Of a stretch of 64,000 bases of DNA, positions 34,013 through 45,668 are shown one piece after another (position 1 is the stretch's first letter; each line of letters begins with the position of its first letter). Source of the stretch: Trifolium pratense. Lineage: Eukaryota > Streptophyta > Magnoliopsida > Fabales > Fabaceae. Below the pieces are notes generated by a model that had not been told where the DNA came from, ran no database searches, and saw only the letters and a program-made list of their open reading frames with translations. Position numbers and translations under genes: made by a program. The stretch lies in assembly GCF_020283565.1 (NCBI RefSeq), contig NW_025721047.1:62001-126000 (forward strand), written 5' to 3'.

Positions 34013-34973
34013 CAATGTTTTAAGAACCGGACCGGACCGGCCGGTTCAACCGGGACCGGACACAGCAGCAGTCCGGACTAGTGCTGAGAACCGGTAGTCT
34101 GCAGAACCGGAAAAAAACTGCTTGAAACCGGTATGAATCGTCCTGAACCGCTCAAACCGTCGAACCGGGGGCGGTTTTAAAAAACCGGCCGGTTCGGAAT
34201 CTAGCTTTAAAAAAAAAAAACATTTTTTCCCTATTTTTCAGTATCTTTTCACGCTCTTTTTTTGCCAAGATTTTTTTTTTCCTTTTATACATTGATTAAG
34301 ATTTGTCTTTGTCTTTTACATAATTAATTAACAGAGTTATAAAAAAATCCAGACATAGAAAAAAAATACAGAGACCAGAAAGATTCAATTTTCTTTTCCT
34401 TTGCTTTTATACAAATAAAAGTAATTGATTTGTTTAAAAAAGTAAAAGAAAAGAGAGAGATTTGCTTGAAGAAGATAAAGAAAAGAGAGAAAAAGAACAA
34501 GATTGAGCTTGAAGAAGAGATGTAAGAAATGATGTGCCAATAAAAAATAAGAAAGAAAAAGAAAGAAAAAAAAAATCTCATGTGAGAAGAGAAAGATGAA
34601 GTGACGGCTGATTACATTTGCATATTGTTTGTATTGTATATACTAAGACTAGATTAGATATTTATATTTAGGGTTTAGTAAATGGGCTTGGGTCAAATAT
34701 GTTCTTTTTTCACTAATAAATTGGGCTTATTGTTGAGCTAAGTATTATTCTTTTTATTTTATTTAATATTTATTTATTTATTACTTTCTCTTAAGTTGTG
34801 TTTTGTTAGTTTGTTATAGAGAAAAAAAAATTCCATTCTATTTTGTTATTATAATAAAATTATATGAACAGTTCAATGTAAATGGTTCAATAACGGTTGA
34901 ACCGGTCCGACTGGTTGAACCTTGAACCGATGGTCACAACGGTTCGACTTCCGGTCCAGTTCTTAAAACATTG
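34013..34973. mobile_element. Non-autonomous hAT-type element, ACCGGTT-rich
   Basis: The ends CAATGTTTTAAGAACCGG and CCAGTTCTTAAAACATTG are imperfect inverted repeats. The 8-bp duplication GCAAAAAT flanks it (34005-34012 and 34974-34981). Both ends carry clusters of ACCGG/CCGGTTCAACCGG motifs. No transposase is present. It belongs to the same family as 51310-52212. Confidence 0.87.
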
Positions 34974-35305
34974 GCAAAAATACAACACAGAGAGGAGATC
35001 TTGCCATTAAGCCACAAAAACACATCAATATTTCCAAATTCAAACACCAACCTTCTTCAACACACAAATTAATCAAAAAAAATCATTCCCAAACCAAACC
35101 TCCATTTTCAATCAATAAAACAAACATCATTAAAGAGTGAAAAAATCATCACTATCACCATCCACCGTATTTAAGTTCAATGTTGGGATTTTTTGCAGAG
35201 CATAAAATTAATAGGGGAAGAACAGAAAAAACCTAAAAAAAATCATCACTATCACCATCCACCATAACTACCACACATCACCACCACCTCCAATCTTCAA
35301 CCATC

Positions 35306-35748
35306 CTAACAAAAAAAAAAAAGCAACACAAAAAAATAAAATAAAATAAATAGAGTATAGAAAGTAAGGGATCTAACCGGAGGAAAGAATGAGAAATCGT
35401 CGCCGCCGTCACCAAGCACCGCTATGTCACCGCCACAAGAATTCTCTCGGCCGGAACTCCTCCTCCTCGCCGGAACTTCTCTCCCGCCGGCAAATCTTCT
35501 TTCACTCGGCAAAAAATCACTGTCACGAGTGATTGATTAGTAGATGGTGGTGGAGGTTAGGATTAGATGGGGGAGGGCAGAGAGAAAGAGATTGGGAATG
35601 GTTGAGGTTAAAGAGAGATGAGAGTGTTAGTGAGGATGGTGAGAAAAGAGAGAGTACGAGATAGAGAAAAGAGAGAAGAGAGAGAAAAATACTTGACAAA
35701 TGAAAAAAAATTGGGAAAAAAGAAATATATATTTTATTGGCCCCAATG
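35306..35748 (-). other. GC-rich, pyrimidine-rich exon or leader-like block
   Basis: On the minus strand a TCTCTCTTCTCTC-rich tract leads into a GC-rich frame (SERRFAGGREVPARRRSSG, ending SFFPP) and a possible donor GTTAGATC. This looks like a promoter/leader and first exon of a captured gene, perhaps upstream of the RPS25 fragment, but the product is unrecognised. Confidence 0.3.
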
Positions 35749-37968
35749 TGTAACACCCTAACCCATACTACCCTTAAAAACGTAATTTTAAAAACTTTTT
35801 AACAAGTGTAAAGGCAGAGTGCCACGCGGTAATTAAAACACAAGCATACACACAGAGCGTCATGAAATTTAACATGAAAAGCAACAACGGATTCAAACTA
35901 ACCAAGCATGCATATATATATATATACATAAGCCATATTCATCCCTAAGGATGTCACTTATACAAGAACTAGCATATCAAAAAGGTAACACCGGTATACG
36001 ATGAAAGCCAAGCGAAATCCCCGACTCGATGTTACATTACCAGAGCATTTACTATTTACAACCTCTAGTCAAAAGCTAGTACTAAAAGGAGAAATCTATG
36101 CTAAGTCTCCTCACCAAAAGATACTTCAACACCCAGCTAAAACAGCAGTCTAAACGTCGGCACAGTCCTCAGCCTGAATATCTGAACCCCCAAAGGTCCA
36201 GCAAATAACACAAAGCAGAGAGTTAGAAAACATAATCGCATATCATACGAGTATAAGAAAGGCCTTACACTTTCGAACTACATCATACCTATTCTAACTC
36301 ATGCCAAAACATTGCACTAAACGATTATCAATTAATAAAGTTCAACACAATTCAACCAAATAATGTCACATACCACTTATCAAATATATGCGCATTTACC
36401 CTAAGGTATCTAATGCCAATTAATTCACTGTCATGCCATCCCTAGACATAACTAAATGCATGTGGTACCAAGGTGTCTCACCAACGGTGGACCAAGAACA
36501 GTTTTGTATCATGCTGGATATGTCGGAACTTACCGAACCATCTTATCTCCCTTGGATAAGCCAACACAGTTTTATATCCTGTTGGATAGCAACTCCTGAC
36601 TCATGGATTCATCTAATCCGATCCTCGGCTTCATTATGGACACATAATCCATTTTCGTTATTGGAACCCAAGTTTCCAATGTTCACATACAATCATGAAT
36701 GCATGTATGCATACACATATCAACCATATGATATTCTCTAGCTCGAAGCTATTCTTTTATGAATGCGGGAACACAATCCTAACACATTCACTTAACATTG
36801 CAATTTAACGCCAAAACATAACATTGCTCACTTTAAGCTACAACTTATTGCATACACGTTTATCAATCATATAACGATTAACAATAAGCATTAACAGTAT
36901 CAACATGTATCAACAATCATGTAAGGATACCCCTAAACCATATTACAAGTGCCTAATCACACTTACAAACATCAACAAGAATTGCTGTCACAGAGGCCCT
37001 CGCTAAGCGAAGCCTTAGCGAGACATGGCGAACCACGATCCAGGAAGTCACCTGCTCATGGCGAGCATTGGCGAGCTTCAGCGAACTACTCGCTGAGCGA
37101 AGGCTTAGCGAGCCTACGCGAACCACACCAGGAAGTCACCTGCTCATGGCGAGCATTGGCGAGCTTCAGCGAACATGTTCGCTACAGCGAACTCCTGGTC
37201 GCTTAGCGAACTATACCAGAAAAATATCTGTTCTTGAGTTATCTAAGGCGGTTTAACATTAAATCAACTCAAAAATTCATTCAAACATGTTATAAATTCT
37301 TATAAACAGCTATTCCAAGCATATATGATATCAATGAACATTAATCATCCCTTCCAAACATCCAAATACCTCAAACAATCAAAATCATGCCAATTTCTTG
37401 GGTTTTAAGTAACTTTCATAAACTTTTTCAACATGATCCAAACACATGCATATTTTTCATGAAATCAAGGTAGTGATTAACACATACAAAGTGATGATGA
37501 AGAACATCACACTCACATACAAAAGCTTAATCAAAATCTAAAAGAAATTGAGTGGGAGAGTTCGGGAATGGAGACATAGACAATCTCCCCTCTCCTTGCC
37601 ACTCAAGAATCATGAATTCTAATCTCTTACCTTAAGTTTGGTGATGATCCAAGCCTTCTCTTGCTCAAGCTTTCTCTCTTGATCAAACCCTAGCCCTTGC
37701 TCTATTCTTGCTTCTAAGGCAAAAGTCATGAAATGAGCTAAGTCTCATGACAAGTTTCCTTAAATACCTCTCCCTAAAAGTCATGAACCAAGCCCAATGG
37801 CTTAGGCCCATTGCCTCTCACGCCCCTTAAGCCCAAAACCAAGGTTCTTGCGTCTAATAACTTACGTTCGGCTAAATAATTATTCGTCGCTCACTAAAAT
37901 AATAAAAGCCAATTAATAAATAAAATACATTTAATAAAATGTACGAATACGAAAAATGGGTCGTTACA
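35749..37968 (-). mobile_element. 3' LTR of a Ty3/gypsy chromovirus
   Basis: On the minus strand the LTR starts TGTAACGACCCATTTTTCG, directly after a polypurine tract (AAGGGGGGTAGGAT), and ends GGGTTAGGGTGTTACA. It is 2220 bp. Inside, a block with CCAGGAAGTCACCTGCTCAT and GGCGAGCATTGGCGAGC is present twice (about 37040 and 37128) among many GCGAAC/TAGCGA motifs. The pol remnant immediately upstream shares orientation. The 5' LTR is not in the window. Confidence 0.85.
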
Positions 37969-39472
37969 ATCCTACCCCCCTTAAAAGAATTTCGCCCTCG
38001 AAATTACCTAGAAACAGATCGGGATAAGAATCTCTCATCTTGCTTTCCAGCTCCCACGTTGCATTCTCACCAGCCGGTCCTCCCCACACGACTTTCACGG
38101 ATGCAATCTCTTTGTTTCTCAACCTCTTCACTTCTCTTCCTTCGATTCGCAAAGGCACAGTCTCGACGGTCAAGTCATCCCTCACTTGAACATCGTCTGA
38201 TTCAATCACGTGTGTCGGATCAGACACATACTTGCGCAACTGTGATACATGGAAAACATCGTGCAAATTCGCCAATGATGGCGGTAATGCAATCCTATAT
38301 GCAACTTTCCCAACTCGCTTCAAAATCTCAAACGGTCCAGTAGTCGATGTAACTCGTAGGAATACATGATCCCCCTCTTGGAATTCAATGTCCTTCCTCC
38401 TCTTATCATGATAACTCTTCTGTCGACTCTGAGACGCTTTCATCTTCTCACGAATCATCCGAATCTTCTTTGTTGTTTCTTGTACAATCTCTGGTCCAAG
38501 AATTGCACCTTCTCCAGTTTCATACCAACACAGAGGTGTCCTACACCTTCTCCCATACAAAGCCTCAAACGGTGCCATTCCGATACTAGAATGGTAACTG
38601 TTGTTGTATGTAAACTCTACCAACGGCAAACAAGAATCCCAATTCACGTTTTGCTCCAAAACACAAGCTCTCAACAAATCCTCTAAGGATTGTATCGTCC
38701 TCTCCGACTGACCATCTGTCTGAGGATGATACGCTGAACTCAACCTCAACTTCGTTCCTAAAGCTTCTTGTAAGCTTTCCCAAAATCTGGAAGTAAATCT
38801 CGGATCTCTATCCGAAATAATACTTGTTGGAATACCATGTAGCTTCACAATCTGCTCCACATAAATCTCGGCCAACTTAGGCACCAAAGTACCTTTCCTG
38901 ATAGCAATGAAGTGAGCACACTTCGTCAGACGATCTACCACTACCCAAATCACCTCGTTACTTTTCTTGGTCTTCGGTAAACCTCCCACAAAATCCATTG
39001 CAATGCTATCCCATTTCCATTCTGGTATAAACATTGGTTGCAACAAACCAAACGGCTTCTGATGTTCAATCTTCGATTTCTGACAAGTTAAGCATGAATA
39101 AACAAATTCAGAAATTTGCCTCTTCATTCCCGGCCACCAAAATAACTTCCTCAAATCCTGATACATCTTGGTTACTCCAGGATGAATACTCAAACCACTT
39201 CTGTGACCTTCTTCCATGATCATTCTCTTCAATTCGGGTACATCCGGTACACAAACTCTTCCTTGAAATCTCATGACTCCACTTTCATCAATCTTGATAT
39301 TGGTCTCCTTGCCTTCATTGATGAGTACCATCTTCTCCATCAATTTCTTATCCGATTTCTGACGTTCTTTAATATCTTCAAGAAAAGGATTCGTCAATCT
39401 TAACATTCCAAGCTTCACACTTGAAGAAGTAACCTCACACACAAGACTCAAGTCTCGGAATTCTTCAATCAA
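37964..39472 (-). pseudogene. Chromovirus pol: integrase and chromodomain
   Basis: An open stretch of 502 codons. It has the HHCC zinc finger (HRSGLSIHPG to CLTCQKSKIEH), integrase core with D of MDFVGGLP, D of IISDRDPRFTS and E of QTDGQSERTIQ, a GPF/Y module (GPFEILKRVG), and a C-terminal chromodomain-like end (VVWGGPAGENATWELES). This order marks the Tekay/Del type of plant chromoviruses. The stop codon overlaps the first bases of the 3' LTR. A small deletion at its 5' edge puts it out of frame with the RT-RNase H part, so the polyprotein is dead. Confidence 0.88.
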
Positions 39473-39474
39473 CT

Positions 39475-40198
39475 CTAACTCACCATCAATGATGACATAT
39501 GCAAAGTTTTCCTACTTAATGCATCGGCCACCACATTGGCTTTTCCGGGGTGATAACTCAATTCAAAATCGTAGTCCTTTAAGAATTCGAGCCATCTTCG
39601 TTGCCTCATATTCAACTCCTTCTGGTCGAATAAGTACTTCAGACTCTTGTGATCACTAAACACTTCAAATCTCGATCCATACAAGTAGTGTCTCCACACT
39701 TTCAAAGCAAACACCACTGCGGCTAACTCCAAGTCATGCGTTGGATAGTTCCTCTCATGAACCTTCAGTTGCCTTGAAGCATATGCTACCACATTACCCC
39801 CTTGCATAAGCACTCCGCCAAGTCCTAACTTCGAAGCATCGCAATACACGACGAACGACTCTTTGGCATCAGGCAAAATCAACACGGGTGCAGTAGTCAA
39901 TCTTCTCTTGAGCTCTTGGAAGCTCTTCTCACAAATACCATCCCAAACAAACGCTTGATCTTTCCTCGTCAACTTGGTTAACGGTAAAGCCAACTTTGAA
40001 AAACCTTCGATGAATCTTCTATAATAACCGGCCAGACCAAGGAAACTTCTAATCTCTGAAACAGATTCCGGCGTTCCCCACTGTGACACAGCTTCAACCT
40101 TCGCAGGATCTACCGCGATTCCTCCACTTGAAATTATATGCCCTAGGAAACTCACCTCTTTCATCCAATTCACACTTTGACAACTTGGCATACAACTT
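39475..40198 (-). pseudogene. Chromovirus pol: RT thumb and RNase H
   Basis: Frames encode [39 protein letters not shown], then RNase H ([53 protein letters not shown]). The RT catalytic YxDD block is lost because another LTR element starts at 40199. A single-base frameshift lies near 40170 (KCE/WMKEV) and a second frame change near 39473. Confidence 0.87.
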
Positions 40199-41393
40199 TG
40201 ATAAAAAATTTGCAAGTATACAAATAGCCGCCAAGTAATAAAATCAAAGTTCGTATCCACAGGGATTGTTTCAATCTCGACAAAACAATTAAATTAATTT
40301 AGGATTAATAATTAAAATGCAAATGGGGGGAGTTTAACTTAGTTTGGATTTTTATCATAAACTTAGAAATAACTTGGGATTCAAATTGATGGAAGAAAAA
40401 TGACTAATCCTTTCGGTTCATCTAATTACTACTTCTCTTGGTAATTTCATGTATGATTACAAATTAGTCAATTTAGTTTCATGATTAGATTAAATCTCAA
40501 TTGATTATGCCCAATGTCTTGGTAACATAATCCTCTCCCTTGATCATCGATTCCTAATGTCTTAGGTAATCTATGATCAATTGAGGTTTACAATCTTTAA
40601 TCTTTTAATCTCAATTAACCATCCGAAATGTCTTAAGTGAAAGTTAATTGATCAATCATTCCTAGATCGATCATTCATTCCTATCATCATAGTAAAACAA
40701 ATAATTGAAATCATCACACAATTGATCAAGTCATGTAAAACATTAAGCACAAGGAATAATTGAAGAAACTAACTTCGTAATTCATTTATCATATCAAATG
40801 ATAATCACATTGTTCAAGAGAAATAATAATCAAAATCCCCTAAGAACCAATCAATAGAATTCAGCTTCTCATAATTAAATTAATAAGCAACATAATAAGG
40901 AGAAGAACAAGACCATAAACTATGTTGCTGCTTGTTGATACGGCCAGCTCCTTCCGTTCTCCAGGGTGTGCGTGATTCCTTTTTTCTTCTTGTTGTACGT
41001 GATTATCCCCAGCCTTTCTCTCTCTCTCTCTGCGTAACTCCCCTTCTGTCTCCAGCTCCTCTTACTTATAATAATCAAAGAAACCTCCTTGTTTCATGTT
41101 GGGCCACACGAGCATAAAGTCCACGTTTCTTTTCTTTTTAGACAAGCCCATCATATTACAATAGTTAACTCCCTCTTTGCTCATCATATGACACACTAAA
41201 CAATGAGTAAGTAACTTCACAAAATAAAAGCTACACAAAATATATATTAATAGAGAAAAAGACATAATTGATTCAATAAACCAAAAATTGTAATTTATTT
41301 AAAATGACTCTAAATTAAACATTAAACTAATAAAATGATATTAAAAACTTAATTAAAAATACTCTAAAAATAGCGACGGGTGAAGACTCATCA
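40199..41393 (-). mobile_element. 3' LTR of a non-autonomous LTR retrotransposon
   Basis: On the minus strand it starts TGATGAGTCTTCACCCGTC and ends AATTTTTTATCA, 1195 bp. It corresponds along its length to the solo LTR at 8961-10142. It is inserted into the chromovirus pol, splitting the reverse transcriptase. Confidence 0.85.
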
Positions 41394-43716
41394 CAACCCC
41401 AAACTTAATCTGTTGCTTGTCCTCAAGGAACAATGCTTTCAAAAGAGTGCAACTCAACCTCAAACACCAAACCAAACATTCATGTTAATCTATCTCCATA
41501 ATCAATAAGAACAAAACATGTCATTTTACATAAATTATCATACTCAAGGTCACTTTCATCTACTAACAACCAATCGGAAATTCAAAACAATTCATCCAAC
41601 ATTCATCCATCAAACTCAATTCTCTCTTCACACAATCTCACCAAAATTCTCTCAAGTGTTTAGGGACATACACTCAATCAACACAATCTACATCTTTCTA
41701 CCATAGGCTTGCAAGGACTCTAAAAATCGATCGACATACAATGAATATGCACCTTTCGAGGACTTTTCGGGTTATAGCGTGGCTTAGGTTTATTGAAGGG
41801 TGGATATTTTTGGGAAACTAGGTAGAAAAACTTGAAGCTTATAAGATCACCTATTTCAAACAAAAGTGGACAAATCAATTGATCTCCCAAAAATCATTAC
41901 ATTCATACTAGAGAACTTAGTTTTCACAATTTTTTTCTTCATGCAAATGAATTCACAATGTGTGAACTCATTCCATGCTCACTTTTTTTTTTTTTACAAA
42001 GAAGTCCCTCGACAAATTTTTTTTATTCATTTTTTTTTTTCAAACATGGTGTTATGCATTTTGCATTCTCTTTATTTATTTATTTTTCATTTCTTTCACC
42101 ATTTCCTTTCTTTTCATGAGGGATATTCTCTTCATTTTTTTTTTTCACAAACTTTTTCAAAATATTTTTCTTTTAGTTCTCTAGTACCCCCACCCCAAAC
42201 TTAATAGGTTGCAAATCCCAAGAGCAACCCCAAACTTAATGATGAGCATTGTGCTCAAATCACAAGTTAGGTGATCAACTTCAAGAAAATCTTCTTTTTT
42301 TTTTTGTATAAATTATGTGGTTTTCAAAAAGAAGTAAGATCAAAACATTTTTCTTTCAATAAGGCTCAAAGGGGCTAGCAAGGGATAATAATATTCAAGG
42401 GTAGGCTACAAAGGCTCAAGCTCACAAAAACATGCCTCGGTGCATTATTCATCGCAATCAATCAATCAAGAGAATTCAAGCAAGTTCTAGAGAATAGGAG
42501 AGACGTGGAACTCACATAGTCAAGAAAGAAATTCAAGTGTTTAGGCTCAAGACCTCACAGTTAGGATAACAGAGAAGAATTAGAGCCATTAGGAATCATG
42601 CTAAACAAACATAAATCATTTCCTCAAAAATCATCAGCAAACTAATATAACCAAAGAGCAATCAATAATGTAAGTTGACAGTTACTACTTAGATGGAGAA
42701 CAAACTAACAAGCACATTCTAGTTAAATGCTCAAAATCAAGTCACACATAAAATATTAACTCAAACAGATAAGGATAGAGTAGTGACAAATTCATTCAAC
42801 CGTGCTTTTTATTACTTAATAAAATGCAAAAATTAAAAGAAGATTAAAGACCGAGTTACCTATCACGGGTTGCCTCCCAAGAAGCGCTTCTTTAACGTCA
42901 TTAGCTTGACACCTCAACCACTGTTAGGGTGGCCTAAATGATAGCAAGAACACATCATCCTTCTTTTTCCTCTTGTTTGTTAAGAATTCCATGAACTTAG
43001 CATAGAGAAGCAAATGTTCCCATCTTCCAACAACTAAGCTTTTGGAACAAGCACTCTCCCACCTTGGAGAAGAATGAGATTTCTTTTGCAAGAGATTTTT
43101 TTGTTTAAACTCCATTGGTTGTGAATCAAATGTCACATAGAGATCAACATGATTCACTCTTCTCATGTTATTCTTCTTGTTTTTCAATTTTTCATCTTCT
43201 TCAATAACATGATGTTTAATCTCCATCTCTACCAACTTCTCACACTCATTTGCCTTTTCTACAAGATTACCACATTCAACTTCAAATCCATCAAATGAAC
43301 CTTGATTTGACCTCAAAAATTCATCCAAAATCTTTTTGAGTTGAAAGTTGTAATCAATGTGATCAGTTCGCGCTCTTTTTCATTCAAACAATACTCCTCA
43401 AAATAGTCATTGTGATGATTCGATCCACAAAAATCACTTCTCGCCTTCAATCTCGAAATATGTGCATCCAATCTCTCTTGTGCATAAGATAGTAAACATA
43501 GTTGATAACAAATTATATTTATTTCTTTGGAATCAACCAATCTATTATCAATCCATTTCATTGCTACAAAACTTAGAGAAAATTTTCAGCTGCAAAGAAA
43601 ACTAAAGTAGACATAAAGAGAAAATTTATATATACAAAAAAGAAAATAATAGAAAGGAAAAAAAAATAAAAAAAAATCCTAAGTAAAATAAATTGTCTTG
43701 TCAAAATTAATCAACA
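41394..43716 (-). mobile_element. Internal region of a LARD-like non-autonomous element
   Basis: Between the tRNA-Asp primer site and the 3' LTR there is no pol. Short frames at 43561-43313 and 43328-42924 encode charged, lysine- and glutamate-rich peptides (AQERLDAHISRLKARSD, VEKANECEKLVEMEIKHHV) with no recognisable gag motif. GGGTTGCCTCCCAAGAAGCG and CCCCAAACTTAAT blocks are typical of large non-autonomous LTR elements. It would depend on proteins of an autonomous partner. Confidence 0.7.
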
Positions 43717-43735
43717 ATCCCCGGCAACGGCGCCA
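43717..43735 (-). other. Primer binding site, tRNA-Asp type
   Basis: The plus strand reads ATCCCCGGCAACGGCGCCA, identical to the 3' end of plant tRNA-Asp with its CCA-like end. On the minus strand this is a primer site lying six bases after an LTR remnant TTTATCA (43748-43742). The rest of the 5' LTR is missing. Confidence 0.85.
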
Positions 43736-43748
43736 AAAACTTGATAAA

Positions 43749-44405
43749 GTAGTCTCCAACATTGTTTCCCAAGAAGGGCTTTATTAAAATCTTCAAAGCT
43801 TCTGAATTCGAGACCGCCTTTACTCTTTGCCTTTCCTAGTTTGTTCCAACTGACCCAATGAATTTTCCTTTGCTTCTCAGTTGTTCCCCACCAAAATTTT
43901 GCCAACATAGCTTCAATATTATCACAACAACCAGTAGGTAACTTGTAACAACTCATAATGTAGTTTGGGATGGCCTGGGCGACTGACTTTATCAAAGTTT
44001 CCTTTCCCGCTCTTGACAAACATTTCTCTTTCCAACCTTTGATCTTCTTCCAAATCCTCTCTTGAACACTAGCAAAGATTTCTTTCTTAGATCTACCAAA
44101 AATAACAGGAAGTCCCAGGTACTTGGAGTGATTTGTCACAGCCTTTACATCAATCTTGTTACAGATCATATTCTTCTCAATAGTTGGCAAATTTCGGCTA
44201 AATGACACTTCTGATTTCTCAAGACTCACTAATTGACCTGAAGCTGTCTGATAAGTTTGGAGAATATTAATAATTACCTCTGCTTCCTTCTGGTTAGCTC
44301 TAGCAAAGAGAAGGCTATCATCCGCAAATAGTAAATGAGTAATCTTTGGAGCATTCCTCGCCACTTGAAGACCGTGAATCTTATTGTTTCTAGCACCCTC
44401 TTTCT
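43749..44405 (-). pseudogene. LINE reverse transcriptase fragment, second L1 clade
   Basis: The minus-strand frame encodes THLLFADDSLLFARANQKEA (catalytic FADD box), SKYLGLPVIFGRSKKEIF, KKIKGWKEKCLSRAGKETL, SVAQAIPNYIMSCYKLP and WVSWNKLGKAKSKGGLEFR. This is the RT C-terminal half of plant L1-type LINEs, distinct from the LINEs at 20500-28590. It is cut off at 43749 by the LTR-element remnant and has no zf-RVT or RNase H. Confidence 0.85.
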
Positions 44406-44411
44406 GGCTTG

Positions 44412-44523
44412 AAACTTATTGCTAAAATTTATCTTTTAAATGTGAATAAGTGGAGTGTTCGAGGTTGAATCCCGACCCTTGTATATAAAATGCGATATCC
44501 CTACCAACTGAACTAAGGAATAA
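44412..44523 (-). mobile_element. SINE, tRNA-like
   Basis: On the minus strand, TTAGTTCAGTTGGTAGGGAT looks like an A-box region and GTCGGGATTCAACCTCG like a B box, followed by CACTCCACTTATTCACATTT. This matches a common legume SINE layout. No target duplication was identified. Confidence 0.55.
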
Positions 44524-45072
44524 GAAGAATTTGACATATTTGCATGTACATGGTTTGTCTCAATTTTTTTTTGTTGATATATTGGTTTGTCTCAATATTA
44601 AAATGCCACATTTTAATAGATTTTGTTAAAAATGTTAATGATGTAAATAAAATGCAACATAAGATCTTAATCCATGCAACTCTTCACCATACTTTTAGAG
44701 AAGTAATCAATGTGCAGATTTTCTAGCTAAATTCGAAGCCTCTTCGAATATTGATTTCTTAATCCATGCTTCTCCACCAGCAAGAATCCTCGATCAGTTA
44801 AGGAGCGGCGTAGCTGGAACTTACTTCTTTAGAGAATAGTTCCTTGTTCTTTTTGCTTCCTTTTTCTTTTTGTCTCTTTCTCATTTTGTTAGCCTTGTAA
44901 AAAAAAAAACCCTCCTCCCTACAAGAATGTCCGATTTTGTTTTTTAGCAAGTGAATGTACTTACGTTTTTCTTAAAAAAGAAAATAATAATTTTATTAAT
45001 AAATCTCTGATAATTACGCATGAATTAAAAACAAATAAGCAATAAAAATACGCCGCTAAATTTTTAAATGAT

Positions 45073-45654
45073 TGTTGGGTCATCATGAGAGGGCAGCCGG
45101 GGGATCATCCACATTGGGCTTAAGAACAACTCTACAAGTGAGTTGGACACCACACTCTTACCCAAAACCTTAAGGTGTTAGGTTTATGGGTCATCTCACT
45201 TATAAAGTGTTCAACCTCCACTTTTCTAAGCAATGTGGGACTTAACCACTCACACTTGCTACAACAATCTCCCCCTCAAGTGTGAGTCTATCCACTCTTG
45301 GATATGCTCCCCCTCAAGCGGAAGCTTTCTTCATCCTACACTTGTACCGCCGTAAGCCACACTGCTCCACGGGACTCGCCGCCTGACCACCTTTGTCAGG
45401 AAGACTTTCGATACAAGGAGCCAGTTCAACCCTTCGTCGAACCATCGGCTCTGATACCACTGTTGGGTCATCATGAGAGGGCAGCCGGGGGATCATCCAC
45501 ATTGGGCTTAAGAACAACTCTACAAGTGAGTTGGACACCACACTCTTACCCAAAACCTTAAGGTGTTAGGTTTATGGGTCATCTCACTTATAAAGTGTTC
45601 AACCTCCACTTTTCTAAGCAATGTGGGACTTAACCACTCACACTTGCTACAACA
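45073..45654 (-). mobile_element. TRIM retrotransposon with identical LTRs
   Basis: Two 194-bp direct repeats, 45073-45266 and 45461-45654, look identical when compared base by base by eye. They start TGTTG and end CAACA, and a perfect 5-bp duplication ATGAT flanks the element (45068-45072, 45655-45659). On the minus strand, TGGTATCAGAGCC just after the 5' LTR is a primer site for initiator tRNA-Met, and TTGAGGGGGAGAT before the 3' LTR is the polypurine tract. The 194-bp interior is non-coding. Element length is 582 bp. Confidence 0.95.
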
Positions 45655-45668
45655 ATGATAAAATTAAT

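Larger units (their letters stand above)
29432..35748 (-). mobile_element. Candidate gene-capturing Helitron (5' end not located)
   Basis: Read on the minus strand, the left boundary has the hairpin CCCGTGC-AT-CGCACGGG, an 11-base spacer ending in CTAG, then T (29431-29456). This is a typical Helitron 3' terminus. Upstream of it on the same strand lie fragments of an RPS25 gene, an eIF2B-beta gene, a plant aspartic protease gene and an O-fucosyltransferase-like gene. All are in the same orientation and keep introns and splice junctions. Multi-gene, intron-containing, same-strand capture is characteristic of Helitrons. I could not find the TC 5' end; the right limit given is simply where a later LTR begins. 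A Pack-MULE or a series of separate pseudogenes are alternatives. Confidence 0.5.

Noticed and set aside
36433..37256. Open frames of 60-100 codons within the chromovirus LTR
   Set aside because: They lie in non-coding LTR sequence, overlap GC-rich repeats and match no family.
37939..38686. Plus-strand frames over the integrase region
   Set aside because: They are antisense shadows of the minus-strand integrase-chromodomain frame.
41866..42204. Phenylalanine-rich hydrophobic frame resembling a membrane protein
   Set aside because: It comes from T runs in the non-autonomous LTR element and has no family features.
43717..43735. Sequence identical to the 3' end of tRNA-Asp
   Set aside because: Only the last 19 bases are present, at the position of a retrotransposon primer binding site; no cloverleaf can be formed.
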